A stretch of 39,891 nt of DNA from Tieghemiomyces parasiticus. Taxonomy: Eukaryota; Kickxellomycota; Dimargaritomycetes; Dimargaritales; Dimargaritaceae. The position numbers were made by a program, and so were the translations under genes. The notes under the pieces are model-generated. The model saw nothing but the letters and a program-made list of their open reading frames with translations. It was not told the origin of the DNA and did not search any database. This document shows, piece after piece, positions 10,561 through 20,415 of the stretch (its first letter is position 1; every line of letters begins with the position of its first letter). The stretch spans positions 1 through 39,891 of the forward strand of contig JANBPT010000377.1 in assembly GCA_027575765.1 (NCBI GenBank), given 5' to 3'.

Positions 10561-13500
10561 GTTAGAAAGTAAAAATCAACGGTTATGTCGCACAATAGCA
10601 GTAGTGAGATGGTGGTTGAAAATTAGGGGTATGGTAGAAGTAAAGGGACGGCGCTGCGCCCAGACAAAATTGTCGATCGGCCTTGATACAGTGGCAAAAG
10701 GGGGGACACGCAAATAAGGAGCCGAGAGCGGGGCGGCCCAAACGTGAATGGTGGGCAAACCGCCAGGGTTATTCCAGGAGAGCCTGAAACTAGAAGGTAT
10801 AGCGTCCTTAAAGCAAACCGCGTAAGCCAGGTGAGACCTTGCCAAACGACAGCAAGAAATACCCGCGTGCAGGTGGATATCTGGAGCGGTAGTGGTGGAT
10901 TTAAAGCGCGATGTGGGGCCTATCAGCTGCGTGGCTCTGCAGGATCAATTCGATCGGGCAGGTTGACGGGGGGGGGAGGTAAAGCTAAAAAGGCGGGCAG
11001 GACGGGTAGCTGCCCCTGAATATTAAAGACACGCAATGGGACTGGGTACGAGAAGGGGGCAGATAAACAGGCTGACCCGGTAGGTGGAACCGTAGCAGGA
11101 GGGCTAAGGGTCAAGACTGTGAAACCGGTCGAATCCTGAGCGTTGGAAGGAGCAGATCTCGGCAGCGATGCAGGGTAGAAAAAAGTGGGTAATGTCTAGG
11201 CGGAATACACTGTTCAGAAGGGTCGAAAAGGTATAGTGGAATAAATAGAAGATAACAGGAGCCGGCCACAAGGGGGAGCGAGGTGATTCTTAAGTACCTT
11301 TATAATAACCAGGCCTAGGGGAAAGGGACACGCTAGATCGTAGTAAGGCCTTGCTTCTCGTCCTGTGGATATCGGCGCCACGCAAGGCGTCCGGCTAATC
11401 CATGTCATTGGTGCCTCGTTCCGCGCCCACTCCCTCGGCTCGGAAGGTGGACCTCGAGCGCTGACATAACGGACAGGGTGGTCCTGTAGACGCCCCCCCC
11501 CTCTCCTTCGGCGTATTCCTTCAGCCGCCGACCCAGTGGGGAGAATATTCTTCCCTGCCAGGATTCCTATAGGTATAATCATCGAGCCACAACGCTACGA
11601 ATATATCGCCGTGGCTACAGAGACCCCGGCGAAGAGAGCGAGCCAACGTAGAAGCACCTTTCTGTCTTTGGGGGTGTGCAATAGGGAAGGTCGCATATTA
11701 TCGGTTCCCGGTAATACGTAAACCCGCTGATACGCTGCGCCTTAAATTAACCCCTTATCCGCCTACCATTTCTAAATTTTAAAGTAGACTGGTTGGCTCC
11801 CGAGTCCGCGCGGGCGGGTCCGAGGCGCCCATTTAACGTCTAGGGGATCGTGGCAACCTGCCCCTTCATACAAAGCCCCCCGGGAAGGGCGCTGTGATCG
11901 CTTATCGGAAGCCCCGGCCTGGAATCAACTTGGCTTACTAATGCAACACCACATTCGAGTATTTTTCCGCTTGTATCATCTACCTGGATTTTTATTTGGC
12001 CTGCCATAGTTTCACCAATGAAAAGTCCTTGAAGTGACTAACCGTTGCCAATTACTCGATGATGTGACGTCAAGCATCTGACCCAAAACGCGCTGCAATG
12101 CGCTCCCGGACTTCTACGTCCTTGTTAGAAGCAATCTAGCATTCCCTTAACCTCCTCCATCTAACGAATAATTTTCTCGCTAAGAAGTACCCTCCCCCCT
12201 CCTGTTGTATTTTTTTTAACCAAAGCGTTTAGTGCAGATTAGTTAGCAATGACCGTATGAATAATATTGTGATAACCACTGCGACCAGCGTGAAAGTGTT
12301 AGAATAGAAACGGCAGGGTTGGACCCAAAACCCCTGCAGGGACCGGTGGAAAGTTTGTACGACGATACAGGTATGTATGTAGGTCCAATTGTTTGGTATG
12401 GGAACAGAGAGACAGTGTGCGTATAATATAGATACAGTAGATCGAAAGGCCAGGACATGATTGCCGATAGCTTCAACAATGTATGATGCCCATACGAATA
12501 CGGGAGCTATGCATAGACCAAGTGGTGGGTCTAGCTATGTAAGAAATGTGGTTTTGGTATATATGCCATGGTCTCCCACAATAGATACTCTTTAACATTG
12601 GGTGGCCCTAGAGTATCCCTCGACTGGCCGCGCGAAAGGTCAGTCCGTTGTGTGCGTGGCCGAAACCCAGCTAATGATGCACCCTGGCTCGGGTCACACT
12701 ATTCTTGAAGCCCGTTATGGAGAGATTATTACTCATGAAGGTTCACATAGCCCAATCGGACCGGATGAATTCTTTCCTGATCGCTCCGCATGGAATGGAG
12801 AGCCCCTCTTCGCAGCCGCTCTTTCTATCTACCTAACATGCACATAGATCATCAGATAGAAAGGTACCCGTCAGCACCTTAATGGAGGCGATCACTACCA
12901 TAAAACCGGTACGTAAGATAGCGGATTTCGATCGCTAACATCTCCCCATGCACCGTAGTGATCCGCGGGCTCGTGGAGGAATCCGCTTTGCGGTTGAACG
13001 ATCGACTACATAGGACGTTTACTCAGTCATTGGTATCGTCCGCAAGGCATCTTAATAGATAGGGCCGGATTGCCGTCGATGGAAAACCGTCAACCTCGAA
13101 GAGATACGCTGTCAGTTGCCTTGATGGTTGTAAACCCAGCTCCAGAGGAGGCTAACCTGATGGTAATGCCTTGCAGCCTAAATCAATGAATATTATTATA
13201 GGTAAGTGGCCTAAGTCAGGCTCATACTTGCTTACGCGACTCCCCCCCCCTCTCGCGAGAGTAAACCCGAAGTTTATGGCTGGTGAACTGTTGGGAAGAT
13301 AACGCGCCACACATATTTAGTACAATGTCTTCCATTTTAGGTTAGCACCGAAGGCTCTTGTTGACGCGTCTATGTCCCCTGGCGATTAAGTTCCGAGAGT
13401 CGGCGAGTTCCCCCAAGTCGACGGGGATTAATTGAGGGAATGAAGACAGCTCCTAGGGTACACGGTATACATTAGGCGCCTAGCCTGTAGAAGGAGGACG

Positions 13501-14089
13501 GCGTTACCGACCAACCAGCCACATTACCTAGCGCCATCCTATTCTAGGTTATTGATTGGGCCCTGAAGTACCATGCGCCGAGGGCGTCGGCGGGCGATTA
13601 AGTAAGCGGAATCAATTGGGCGTGTCTATCTTCTAAATAGTTAAGCCCCCCCTCCCTCCTTTCCCTGCTTCACTTTGGCATGGTGCACGAAGTTCAGCGG
13701 TTGAATCCAGTTAATGGAGGATGGTAATATTGGCGTTGAAGCTGATATCGAGGTGTCCAACCTGGTCCTAGTAAATAGCGTATGCTTTCTGAGTTACTGG
13801 GCCGGTTTTCTACAGTTAGAGGCTTCTAATCCAGGCTTTTTAATTAGGAAAGGGGTTATATTGCTTGCAGAGGCAGCTGGGGACACACGACTGAGATATA
13901 GAAAGGAAGCAGTCCGAAGTTTGGCCTGGTGGGGAGCGAGGATGCGTCTACTAATCGTCCCCCCCTCCTTGCAATCACCCTATAATACATGATTTGGACA
14001 CTACCATGGTCGTCGGTCTTCCATGTCCAATCACAGCCCCTAGAGGTAAAATACAGTGCGATTTTAATTAAATAGACACCACGGTTGTG
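10561..14089. other. Large intergenic region without a credible gene
   Basis: This 3.5-kb stretch holds only short open frames, the longest about 122 codons, with no recognisable domain and no matching splice pattern. The first ~700 nt upstream of the ABC transporter are purine-rich on the plus strand, so pyrimidine-rich in that gene's sense, like other promoters in the window. Homopolymers stand out: G9 at 10968-10976, C9 at 11493-11501, C9 at 13242-13250, C7 at 13646-13652 and C7 at 13959-13965. I found no tRNA, long repeat or transposon end. Confidence 0.55.
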
Positions 14090-14809
14090 CTAGCTCGCCA
14101 GCTCGGGCTGGGCGTACGGCCGGGTGATGGCGAGCAACTTGGTACGTTTTTCTTGGAGTTTCTCCAGTACGTGGGCCATACCAAGCCGGCTTCGTTTCGA
14201 GCTGTCGGCGAACCGGTTATGGCAAAAGGACTCAATCCGGGAAGTAAGCCCCCAACCAAGGTTGGAAACGAACCGTACTTCTAATTTTACGCGGGTCCGG
14301 CCGGTACCAAGGCTGTCGGCGAGGGCGGGGAGCTTATCGGCGGAATGAACAGTGGCGGCCAGGGCTGCTGAGGAAGCAGACCGACCGAATCGCGCGGCGA
14401 ACCGCCGCTGGTCGGCGGTCACAGCGGCCGGGACGATACCACTGCTCTTGACTTCGTCTTCGTCAATAGGGGTGAATGTCTGGGTCTCCTCGATGACCAT
14501 GACCCGCTTGTGGGAAATATTTTTGGAGGTACATACCATGGTGCGATCGCGCGGGTCGACTCGGGACTGTTCGAGAATGTAGGCCTCGTTGTTGCTCATA
14601 AAGGTCCGGGCCCACTTGGGTACGTTGCCCCGCTTGAGGATCAGCCGGGTAGTATGCAAAACGCCAGTGTCCGGGTCAACGTACCGGTCAATCACATCGC
14701 TGGCCAGGACATGCGCTGCAAAGGGGTTTGGGTAACGCAACCAGAAGGCCAGCGTCACCAAAGGGAAGGGGTGATCATAATCAAAGGTGTGTTGGTAGAA
14801 CTTGACCAT
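14090..14809 (-). CDS. Ups1/PRELI-family mitochondrial phospholipid transfer protein
   Basis: A 239-residue PRELI/MSF1 domain protein. The start is the ATG at 14807-14809 (MVKFYQHTFDYDHPF). The frame extends upstream but only to a TTG. Family hallmarks are clear: AFWLRYPNPFAAHVLASDVI (about 21-40), a TTRLILKRGNVPKWA strand (about 53-67), the ISHKRVMVIEE segment (about 99-108) and the C-terminal helix around RSRLGMAHVLEKLQEKR (about 206-222). Ups1/PRELI proteins pair with Mdm35/TRIAP1 in the intermembrane space and carry phosphatidic acid for cardiolipin synthesis; Ups2-type members carry phosphatidylserine. The RYPNPF..HVL motif resembles Ups1/PRELI most, so phosphatidic acid is the likely cargo (inference). 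Residues about 118-168 form an Ala/Ser-rich insertion absent from the yeast protein. No intron is seen. Confidence 0.88.
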   Translation of the reverse strand: MVKFYQHTFDYDHPFPLVTLAFWLRYPNPFAAHVLASDVIDRYVDPDTGVLHTTRLILKRGNVPKWARTFMSNNEAYILEQSRVDPRDRTMVCTSKNISHKRVMVIEETQTFTPIDEDEVKSSGIVPAAVTADQRRFAARFGRSASSAALAATVHSADKLPALADSLGTGRTRVKLEVRFVSNLGWGLTSRIESFCHNRFADSSKRSRLGMAHVLEKLQEKRTKLLAITRPYAQPELAS

Positions 14810-15716
14810 ACTCAACAAGGAAATAAATGCGGCAATACGATGGATAGTCGTTGGGAGCGAAAGGCGGAACAGGTGGAGTGGGGGAATATGCTGGAGACAA
14901 GGGGAGCGTTGAGTCAAGTAACATATGCGTAAGGGAGGCTGGTTGAAGAGGAAGAGGGTGGTAGATAGGCACAGCTATGCAGTGAGACTAAATAATGTGG
15001 GAAGGTGATATGGGTGGGTGGGTGGGTGGGAGTATCTCTACCATCCCAAGAACTATCCAGTAAACCTACCCAACCACACACAGCTTTTTTCGGCCCACGT
15101 AAAGAACATGTGCCTGCTTGAGGCGCAGCGCGCCGGCCGATATATGCCCAGGAAATAATCCCGCCAATCCCCGAGCGGCACCCTGAGCCCAATGGGGTGG
15201 GTACTGACCCTCTACGTTGTGTTGCCGTCATTCTTGCGGGCCAAGCAGAGCGGAAAGGTGCCCTGCTTCAGTCCAAACGGTGTGCAGTCTCCGAGCAGCA
15301 CCATCTCAGATCGTATGCTTCCTAGTCAGGCCAACCTCATCCGCCGTCGCATTCGAATTGATAATGGTGCTCTCTTTGCCCTCCAGCTACACCACAGCGG
15401 ATGGCACGGACGGCCGGCTGACCAGCGCGTCCCTGAGTCTCAGAGCGGGTGTCACATGGGGAATAAGGTTCAAGTAAACCCGCATATCCACCACATCACC
15501 CCAGGGGGTGCCCCGAGGGTAGCAGATGGTGATGCGTGATACCAAAAATTACTGGGCTGGCAGGAAAGGATGAGGATTCGGTACCGAGGGTTTTTAATAT
15601 CACGAACATGTGGGCAGTAGAGCACAAGGGTAATCTGATTTCGAAAATCAAAGTGGCTGGTATAACGGCATTGATAGGGGCCTGGGTACCACATTCCTGA
15701 CAGGCCAGGTCAGTTA
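14810..15716. other. Intergenic region upstream of the Ups1-like gene and downstream of MTR3
   Basis: This holds the promoter side of the Ups1-like gene and the 3' side of MTR3, both on the minus strand. The first ~220 nt are purine-rich on the plus strand. A GGGT tandem tract lies at 15011-15030. Short open frames at about 15192-15539 (+) and 15470-15720 (-) have no recognisable motif and no ATG-based support, so I do not call genes here. Confidence 0.5.
15011..15030 (+). repeat. (TGGG)5 tract, potential G-quadruplex
   Basis: Five consecutive TGGG units give five G3 runs with one-base loops on the plus strand. This satisfies the usual intramolecular G-quadruplex pattern. It lies about 200 nt upstream of the Ups1-like start codon, on the non-coding strand relative to that gene. 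Whether it acts in regulation is unknown. Confidence 0.7.
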
Positions 15717-16737
15717 TCACGCCTCGTCGTCACCGTCGGCCAGCACCGACTGGCGGAGGAAGTGGTTGACTACGGTGTGAAGTTTGGCCGCGGCCTCAGA
15801 GCAGACGCTTAGAGCTTCGGTTAGTTCGTCCACGGCCATCTGGCCGATCTGCACGGTATGGGTGACTTCGTGGAAGGCCGGCAGCTGGGCCACCACCAGG
15901 CACCCCCGGGGTCCCTCCAAAGCCTCCTTGTCTTCACCACCGCTGGCCGCTTTGATCACTGCCGTCGTGGCTGCAGCCTCCTCGGTACCGGTCGCATCGA
16001 CCAGCAACCGTTCGGGACCCAGGGCTACCGCCGACGTGGCCACGACACTGTCCACCATATCAATCCCGGCGTCGACAAGGGCTACGGAAGCACACGTGAT
16101 GGCGGCCGCTAGGGTGGACCACCATCCGTCGGACTGGATCACCGAGATATACAGGCTAAGCGTCGATTTCGGGTACCGCTCCAAACGCACCGCCGGGGTC
16201 AGGGCCTGGACCAGGAAGCCAGCCAATTCCCGCTCCTCCGGGTCCCGGAACGGTTGCCGCCGCTTAGAGCAGGAGAACGTGGTGAACTTGAATTCGCATT
16301 CGAGCTTGGCCAGTTCGTTGAACTGTGCCCGTTTGTTCTGGCGGGGTCCGTAGACACCGCAGGCCACCCGCGTGTTTTGCTGTTCGTAGTAGGCCGAGCC
16401 GCTAGCTTGGGTGATCAACCCAGCTTTGAGGACTGAGAGTTGGGTAGGTTGTTGGCAGTGAATCAACGTGGCGGGAGGCTGGTTAATTGGCGAGTTTCTG
16501 GCGACGTTGCTGTAGAATCAACCAACCCTTGTAGTGAGGTGAGATGCCCTTTACTTAGGGGCTAAACAACTTACACACAGGGCGCAGGGCGTCTGGTAGC
16601 CGACCGTCCTGACGCCGGCCCTGCCGGTTAATTACGTCGACTACGGAGGGCGTGTCCATGATAACTTCACCGTCCACTAGAGTCGCAACCAGCGGGGCCA
16701 CGCTCATCTCCGGTCCGGGAACTCTCCGACGGTCCAT
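15717..16737 (-). CDS. MTR3: Exosome core subunit Mtr3 (EXOSC6-like, RNase PH fold), one intron
   Basis: Two exons on the minus strand: 16737-16575 and 16432-15717, giving 292 residues. Exon 1 starts at ATG 16735-16737 and ends with GRRQDGRLPDALRPV. Exon 2 begins FLKAGLITQASGSAYYEQ. The join gives the family pattern RPVFLKAGL...GSAY...GVYGPRQ (about 52-86). RNase PH-fold features follow: SCSKRR, EERELAGFLVQAL, a DGWWSTLAAAITCASVALVDAGI stretch and a C-terminal helix. Mtr3 is one of six RNase PH-like proteins in the catalytically inert ring of the RNA exosome, which threads RNA to Rrp44 and Rrp6 in nucleus and cytoplasm. Rrp41, Rrp42 and Rrp46 are alternatives, but the GPRQ motif and N-terminus fit Mtr3 best. 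It is divergent from MYG1 across 434 nt. Confidence 0.82.
16433..16574 (-). other. MTR3 intron (142 nt, phase 1)
   Basis: In sense orientation the donor is GTAAGT starting at 16574 and the acceptor is CTCTCAG ending at 16433. A TTAAC branch-like site has its A near 16483, about 50 nt before the acceptor. Removing this intron joins RPV to FLKAGL in frame, exactly where exosome RNase PH proteins are conserved. Using the upstream TTCTACAG acceptor with the same donor leads quickly to a stop, so it was not chosen. Confidence 0.85.
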
Positions 16738-17171
16738 GGCGTAAATTAGGGACGGCTAGAGGGCGCACAGTGAGTCGGGGGCCTTGAAGAAAGTAGTGGC
16801 ACTGTTCTAGACGGCTGTGTAATAAAAGGTAGGTGTCGAGATGGTATGTGTCCAGCCTTTCGAGAAATTGGTTCAGGTTGTGATGGTCCCAGGAAGAGAG
16901 CCTAGAGAGTGATCAACGTATAACAAAAAAAAAAACTGCCACGCATGCACCGTGGATCCCAACCACATCACTACCACTGCGCTCCATTTCTGAAGCCCAA
17001 TTTTTTCCTTCCCGTTAACGTCCTGCGCCCCCCGCGACACCCTACGTGGTCGCTGGCGCAAACCCGCGCGTCCGCTCGAAAATACCCGCACACGCGTCCC
17101 GCTCGGGGCTGTGAGCTCGGATCACCCGCAATACCAAAGACGATTTATCCTGCGCTCCACCCTCGTAGAGC
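16738..17171. promoter_or_regulatory. Divergent promoter region MTR3 / MYG1
   Basis: 434 nt separate the two start codons, so one region must hold both promoters. An A11 run at 16925-16935 lies near the middle. Poly(dA:dT) tracts exclude nucleosomes in fungal promoters, and that is the probable role here (inference). No clear TATA box was seen for either gene. The MYG1 side is pyrimidine- and C-rich on the plus strand. Confidence 0.6.
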
Positions 17172-18753
17172 ATGTCGTTTCGTCTCACCCGGCCTATACT
17201 TCCTGCTTACCGCTCCATTCGCCCATCCTTCCGACCTCGTACCTTCGCCACCACTCTCCACTACTCAATGACCACAGCCACCCCCGCCAAGAAGCCCTGC
17301 AACATGGTCCGCAAGCTCATTGGTACCCACAACGGGACTTTCCACTGCGACGAGGCTCTGGCCGTTTATCTGTTGGGCCGCACCGAGCGGTTCGGAGACA
17401 ACGAGGTCGTGCGTACTCGCGATCCTAAGGTGCTCGAAACCTGCGACGTCGTGGTTGACGTGGGCGGCGTGTACGACCCGGAGAGTTTCCGCTTCGATCA
17501 CCACCAGGTAAGTCTCAATCAAGTGAGACTGTGATAGGAAACAAGCAAGGCTCGGGGTATTTACACGTGGCTAGCTCTGTACACTTAATCTCGAGGTGTT
17601 TTCAAACTCGTCGACACCCATGACCCGGTTGTTAACTCTCTGTATGCCCTCCTCACCAACCGTACTACCGTTTTCGCCCTGATTAACCACTATAGCGCGG
17701 TTTCAGCGAGACCTTCTCGGACCAGTTCGAGACCAAACTCAGCAGCGCTGGCCTGGTCTACAAGCACTTCGGCCGCGAGATTATCGCCAAGGAGCTTCAC
17801 AAGGACGCCAGCGACGCCGTGGTGACGATGCTTTACGAGAAACTTTACGTCCAGTTCATCGAGGCCCTGGACGCTATCGACAACGGTATCGCCCGCTACC
17901 CCAAGGACGTGCAGCCCAAATACAAGGACAGCACCAACCTAGCCGCCCGGGTGGGCCGTCTCAACCCCTGGTGGAACGAACCCAACGTCGACCTGGATGA
18001 ACGCTTCACCCAGGCCGTCGCCCTCACAGGTGCCGAGTTTTCCGAACGCGTCCGCTACTACGGCCTCTCCTGGCTCCCAGCCTACACCCTCGTCGAGTCT
18101 GCCATCCAGAAGCGCTTCGAGGTTGACCTCAGCGGTCAGATTCTGGTGCTCGAGACGTGCTGCCCCTGGAAGGATCACATTTACAGTATCGAGGCCAAGG
18201 AGTCGCTGGCGAAGCCGATCCTGTACGTGCTGTATCCCGATGGCACCAACGGCCACTGGCGTGTTCAGTGTGTCCCCGTGGAGGAAGGCTCGTTCGAGTC
18301 CCGTAAGCCCCTGCCTACCGAGTGGCGCGGGCTGCGTGATGACGAACTATCCGCCAAGTCCGAGCTGGAGGTAAGTGGGTATCTGACGTTGGGAGGGTTT
18401 TTTTTTGATCTTTTACTGAGAGGTGATTGACTCTCTACAGTTTTGCAATGACACTGTTCTATATGTCGCTAACTCGTGGATCTCTTCTTCGCTTTTTTCT
18501 CCTCCCATTGCCCCCATCCCACCCTCTAGGGCTGCGTGTTTGTGCATGCCTCAGGATTCATCGGCGGTAAGTTTTCCATGACGGCTTTCCATCTTAATAG
18601 CGAGCCGGATGGCGTCTCCTAATGATAGTTTAATGGTTCTAACCCCTTGCTCCTGTACGATATCTATCTGTCATCATACGCTTTCATATCGACACAGGTC
18701 ACCAAAACAAGGAAGGTGCCATCGCCATGGCACACCGGGCACTCGAGTTGTAA
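17172..18753 (+). CDS. MYG1: MYG1-family 3'-5' RNA exonuclease (DHH type), three introns
   Basis: Four exons: 17172-17507, 17696-18370, 18530-18566 and 18698-18753, giving 367 residues; human MYG1 is similar in length. The conserved N-terminal block is [14 protein letters not shown] (about 51-64). It is followed by RTRDP and [20 protein letters not shown] (about 92-111), then [10 protein letters not shown] encoded at the start of exon 2. The DHH and surrounding His/Asp residues are the metal-binding catalytic set. The C-terminus [30 protein letters not shown] is also family-typical and is assembled from exons 3 and 4. The first 30 residues are rich in Arg and hydrophobic residues ([20 protein letters not shown]), suggesting mitochondrial import. 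In animals MYG1 processes RNA in both nucleolus and mitochondria. Later in-frame ATGs lie at 17268 and 17304. Confidence 0.93.
17508..17695 (+). other. MYG1 intron 1 (188 nt, phase 0)
   Basis: Donor GTAAGT at 17508-17513, acceptor ACTATAG ending at 17695. The join reads DHHQ/RGFSET, matching the family's DHHQRGF. The best branch candidate is TTAAC at 17632-17636, with no AG from there to the acceptor. Confidence 0.92.
18371..18529 (+). other. MYG1 intron 2 (159 nt, phase 0)
   Basis: Donor GTAAGT at 18371, acceptor CCCTCTAG ending at 18529, branch-type CTAAC at 18469-18473. The segment from branch to acceptor is strongly pyrimidine-rich and has no AG. An alternative acceptor TCTCTACAG ends at 18440 but lies before the branch site, and its use would shift the frame. 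Confidence 0.9.
18567..18697 (+). other. MYG1 intron 3 (131 nt, phase 1)
   Basis: Donor GTAAGT at 18567, acceptor GACACAG ending at 18697, CTAAC at 18639-18643. The join completes a Gly codon inside GFIGGHQNKEG, a conserved C-terminal motif of the family. The exon before it is only 37 nt. Confidence 0.92.
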
Positions 18754-18825
18754 AAGCCCTATTGGACTGCCGCAGCCTATCGTTCAATTTGCCGCCTGTC
18801 TAGCTCGACGTTGCCGTGGGGAACG

Positions 18826-18831
18826 AATAAA
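18826..18831 (+). terminator. Polyadenylation signal AATAAA of MYG1
   Basis: A perfect AATAAA hexamer lies 73 nt after the MYG1 stop codon, inside the 204-nt convergent gap to the next gene. Confidence 0.65.
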
Positions 18832-18957
18832 ATTCACTGGACTCCTCACCCACCCTGAAAGCCATCTGCAATTGACGAAGGTATTGAAAGCATCTTGACA
18901 CGAATTTATATCATACATGGGAGCGCCTTCTATTGGTATCAGACCCTGCCCCCCAAT

Positions 18958-20415
18958 TTAGCCCATGACCCGGCCGAGGTATCCGCGCAGCAAATCGCGG
19001 TACTCAATGGGCAACATTGGGTCGTAAAAGTGCATGATCCGAAACGTGCGCCAGTGATCCGGGAACACTAGCCGGGCAACAATGTACAGCCACAAATGGT
19101 TGACGGTCAGCTGGTCGAGGGTGATATCGGTCCAGGCTGGGTGGTCAAAGAACGTCATGGCCCACCAGGTGCGGCGGGGCTCCCATACCATCGGGTGGAT
19201 CTCATCGCGCAAGATATCGGTGAAATCAGGACGGGCTGCGCGGTATACATCGGCTAGTTTCTGCCATACGACCGGCTCGCCGCCCTGGGTGGCCTCGATC
19301 CGTTGGGCCAAGAGCACCACCTCGTCGGCCAGGTGGTCGAAGTAGCCGGCCGAAACCAGCCGCTCGTAGTGGGCGCACAGAGGGAACACCACGTTGTCCA
19401 GGTCGGCCAACGGATCCAATTGGGCGTAACGTTCGGCCAGGACCACCCACGCCTTGCGGTCGGCCGTGCGGTCGGCATGCAGGAGTTGGAGGGCCAGGCG
19501 GTAGCCGTTGAGGTTGGCCGGATTGTGCTGGCAGAACTCGACAGCCACGCGCTTAGCCTCCAAGATTTGATCACTGCGGACCAGGGTTTGGAGGTAGTAA
19601 GGTAGGAAACAATCTAGGGTCTTCTCCAGTTCGTAGACCCGACGGAAGTCCTGCAGGATACGCTGGTCGGCCGGGTCGGTCTCAGAGTCGGGCCGAGCGG
19701 GATCCGGTCTGGCTGTGGCAATTGGTTCAGGCTCCTGGTCCGAATCCTCATCCTCGTCGCTAACAGCGACAACACTCGGTGCCGCCCCGGGCCGGGTGGT
19801 CAGCGACGTCGGTACGTCATCAAGGTCATCCTCGTCCAGCGTCGTGGACGCCACCATCGTACCGACGTTCGCGATGGCCCGTTTCCGGGGTGTATACCAC
19901 AAGTCGACGATCTTCTGGAACGCTATCTTCCGACCCTGTTCGTCCGCTTGCCCCTCCGATCCCAACCCCAGCCACCTAAATTCGCGGTCGATCAGTCGGT
20001 CGTCCCTCAATGCCAGTCCCACCAGCGCGCGGTACCCGTACAGCAGTGGACTGGTATTATACGGCCGGTTATTAATGGGATCAAAAAGCATCTCCGCCTG
20101 GCGGAGTGACCCATAAACGAGGGTCTGCATCACCATTTCGTGGGTCACCTCGACCATATCGGGACTATGCATCTTGCGGTGGCTCTCCAGGAACCCGTCG
20201 AGAGCAGCGACGGAGTCAGCCGAATGGCGAAGCACAAACAACGCTGGCTTCCAGAGGATCTCGACCGGCGCCTGGCCGTAACCGTAGAGCGCCGTAAGAA
20301 TCCGGAGGGCGCGGTGGAAGTCGCGGTGACTGAGCGTAACTTGGAGACAGTGCGCGAGGAGGGTCACATGGCGTCGCGTCTGATTTAGGAAGGTGAAGTC
20401 GATGTTGGGTAGCAT
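18958..20415 (-). CDS. Probable RNA polymerase I initiation factor Rrn11/TAF1A-like protein
   Basis: A 485-residue frame from ATG 20413-20415. The N-terminus (NQTRRHVTLLAHCLQVTLSH then RDFHRALRILTALYGYG, about 11-47) resembles the Rrn11/TAF1A pattern of a helical repeat in which short Arg-rich helices precede RA..R..LL. WKPALFVLR (about 55-63) follows. Further TPR-like helices include LVRSDQILEAKRVAVEFCQHNPANLNGYRLALQLLHA (about 278-314). Residues about 190-255 form an acidic, low-complexity linker. Rrn11/TAF1A belongs to the core factor (SL1) that recruits Pol I to the rDNA promoter in the nucleolus. This is a weak-similarity family and I recognise it only by pattern, so another TPR-like helical protein is possible. 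No intron is seen. The gene is convergent with MYG1. Confidence 0.5.
   Translation of the reverse strand: MLPNIDFTFLNQTRRHVTLLAHCLQVTLSHRDFHRALRILTALYGYGQAPVEILWKPALFVLRHSADSVAALDGFLESHRKMHSPDMVEVTHEMVMQTLVYGSLRQAEMLFDPINNRPYNTSPLLYGYRALVGLALRDDRLIDREFRWLGLGSEGQADEQGRKIAFQKIVDLWYTPRKRAIANVGTMVASTTLDEDDLDDVPTSLTTRPGAAPSVVAVSDEDEDSDQEPEPIATARPDPARPDSETDPADQRILQDFRRVYELEKTLDCFLPYYLQTLVRSDQILEAKRVAVEFCQHNPANLNGYRLALQLLHADRTADRKAWVVLAERYAQLDPLADLDNVVFPLCAHYERLVSAGYFDHLADEVVLLAQRIEATQGGEPVVWQKLADVYRAARPDFTDILRDEIHPMVWEPRRTWWAMTFFDHPAWTDITLDQLTVNHLWLYIVARLVFPDHWRTFRIMHFYDPMLPIEYRDLLRGYLGRVMG

Noticed and set aside
12821..12863. 10-nt inverted repeat (CTTTCTATCT / AGATAGAAAG) with a 23-nt spacer
   Set aside because: About one such repeat is expected by chance in this much spacer DNA. 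No terminator, tRNA or transposon context supports it.
13714..13992. 92-codon plus-strand frame in the 10.6-14.1 kb desert
   Set aside because: No domain, unfavourable codon use and chance-level length.
15470..15720. Minus-strand frame starting MITDLACQECGTQAP, overlapping the MTR3 stop
   Set aside because: It starts at GTG, lies in the MTR3 3' region and has no recognisable domain beyond a chance CxxC.
16502..16525. Alternative MTR3 acceptor TTCTACAG
   Set aside because: With the GTAAGT donor it leads to a stop within about 16 codons. The downstream CTCTCAG restores the family motif RPVFLKAGL.
18431..18440. Alternative acceptor TCTCTACAG in MYG1 intron 2
   Set aside because: It lies before the CTAAC branch site, and its use would shift the frame and destroy the conserved C-terminus.
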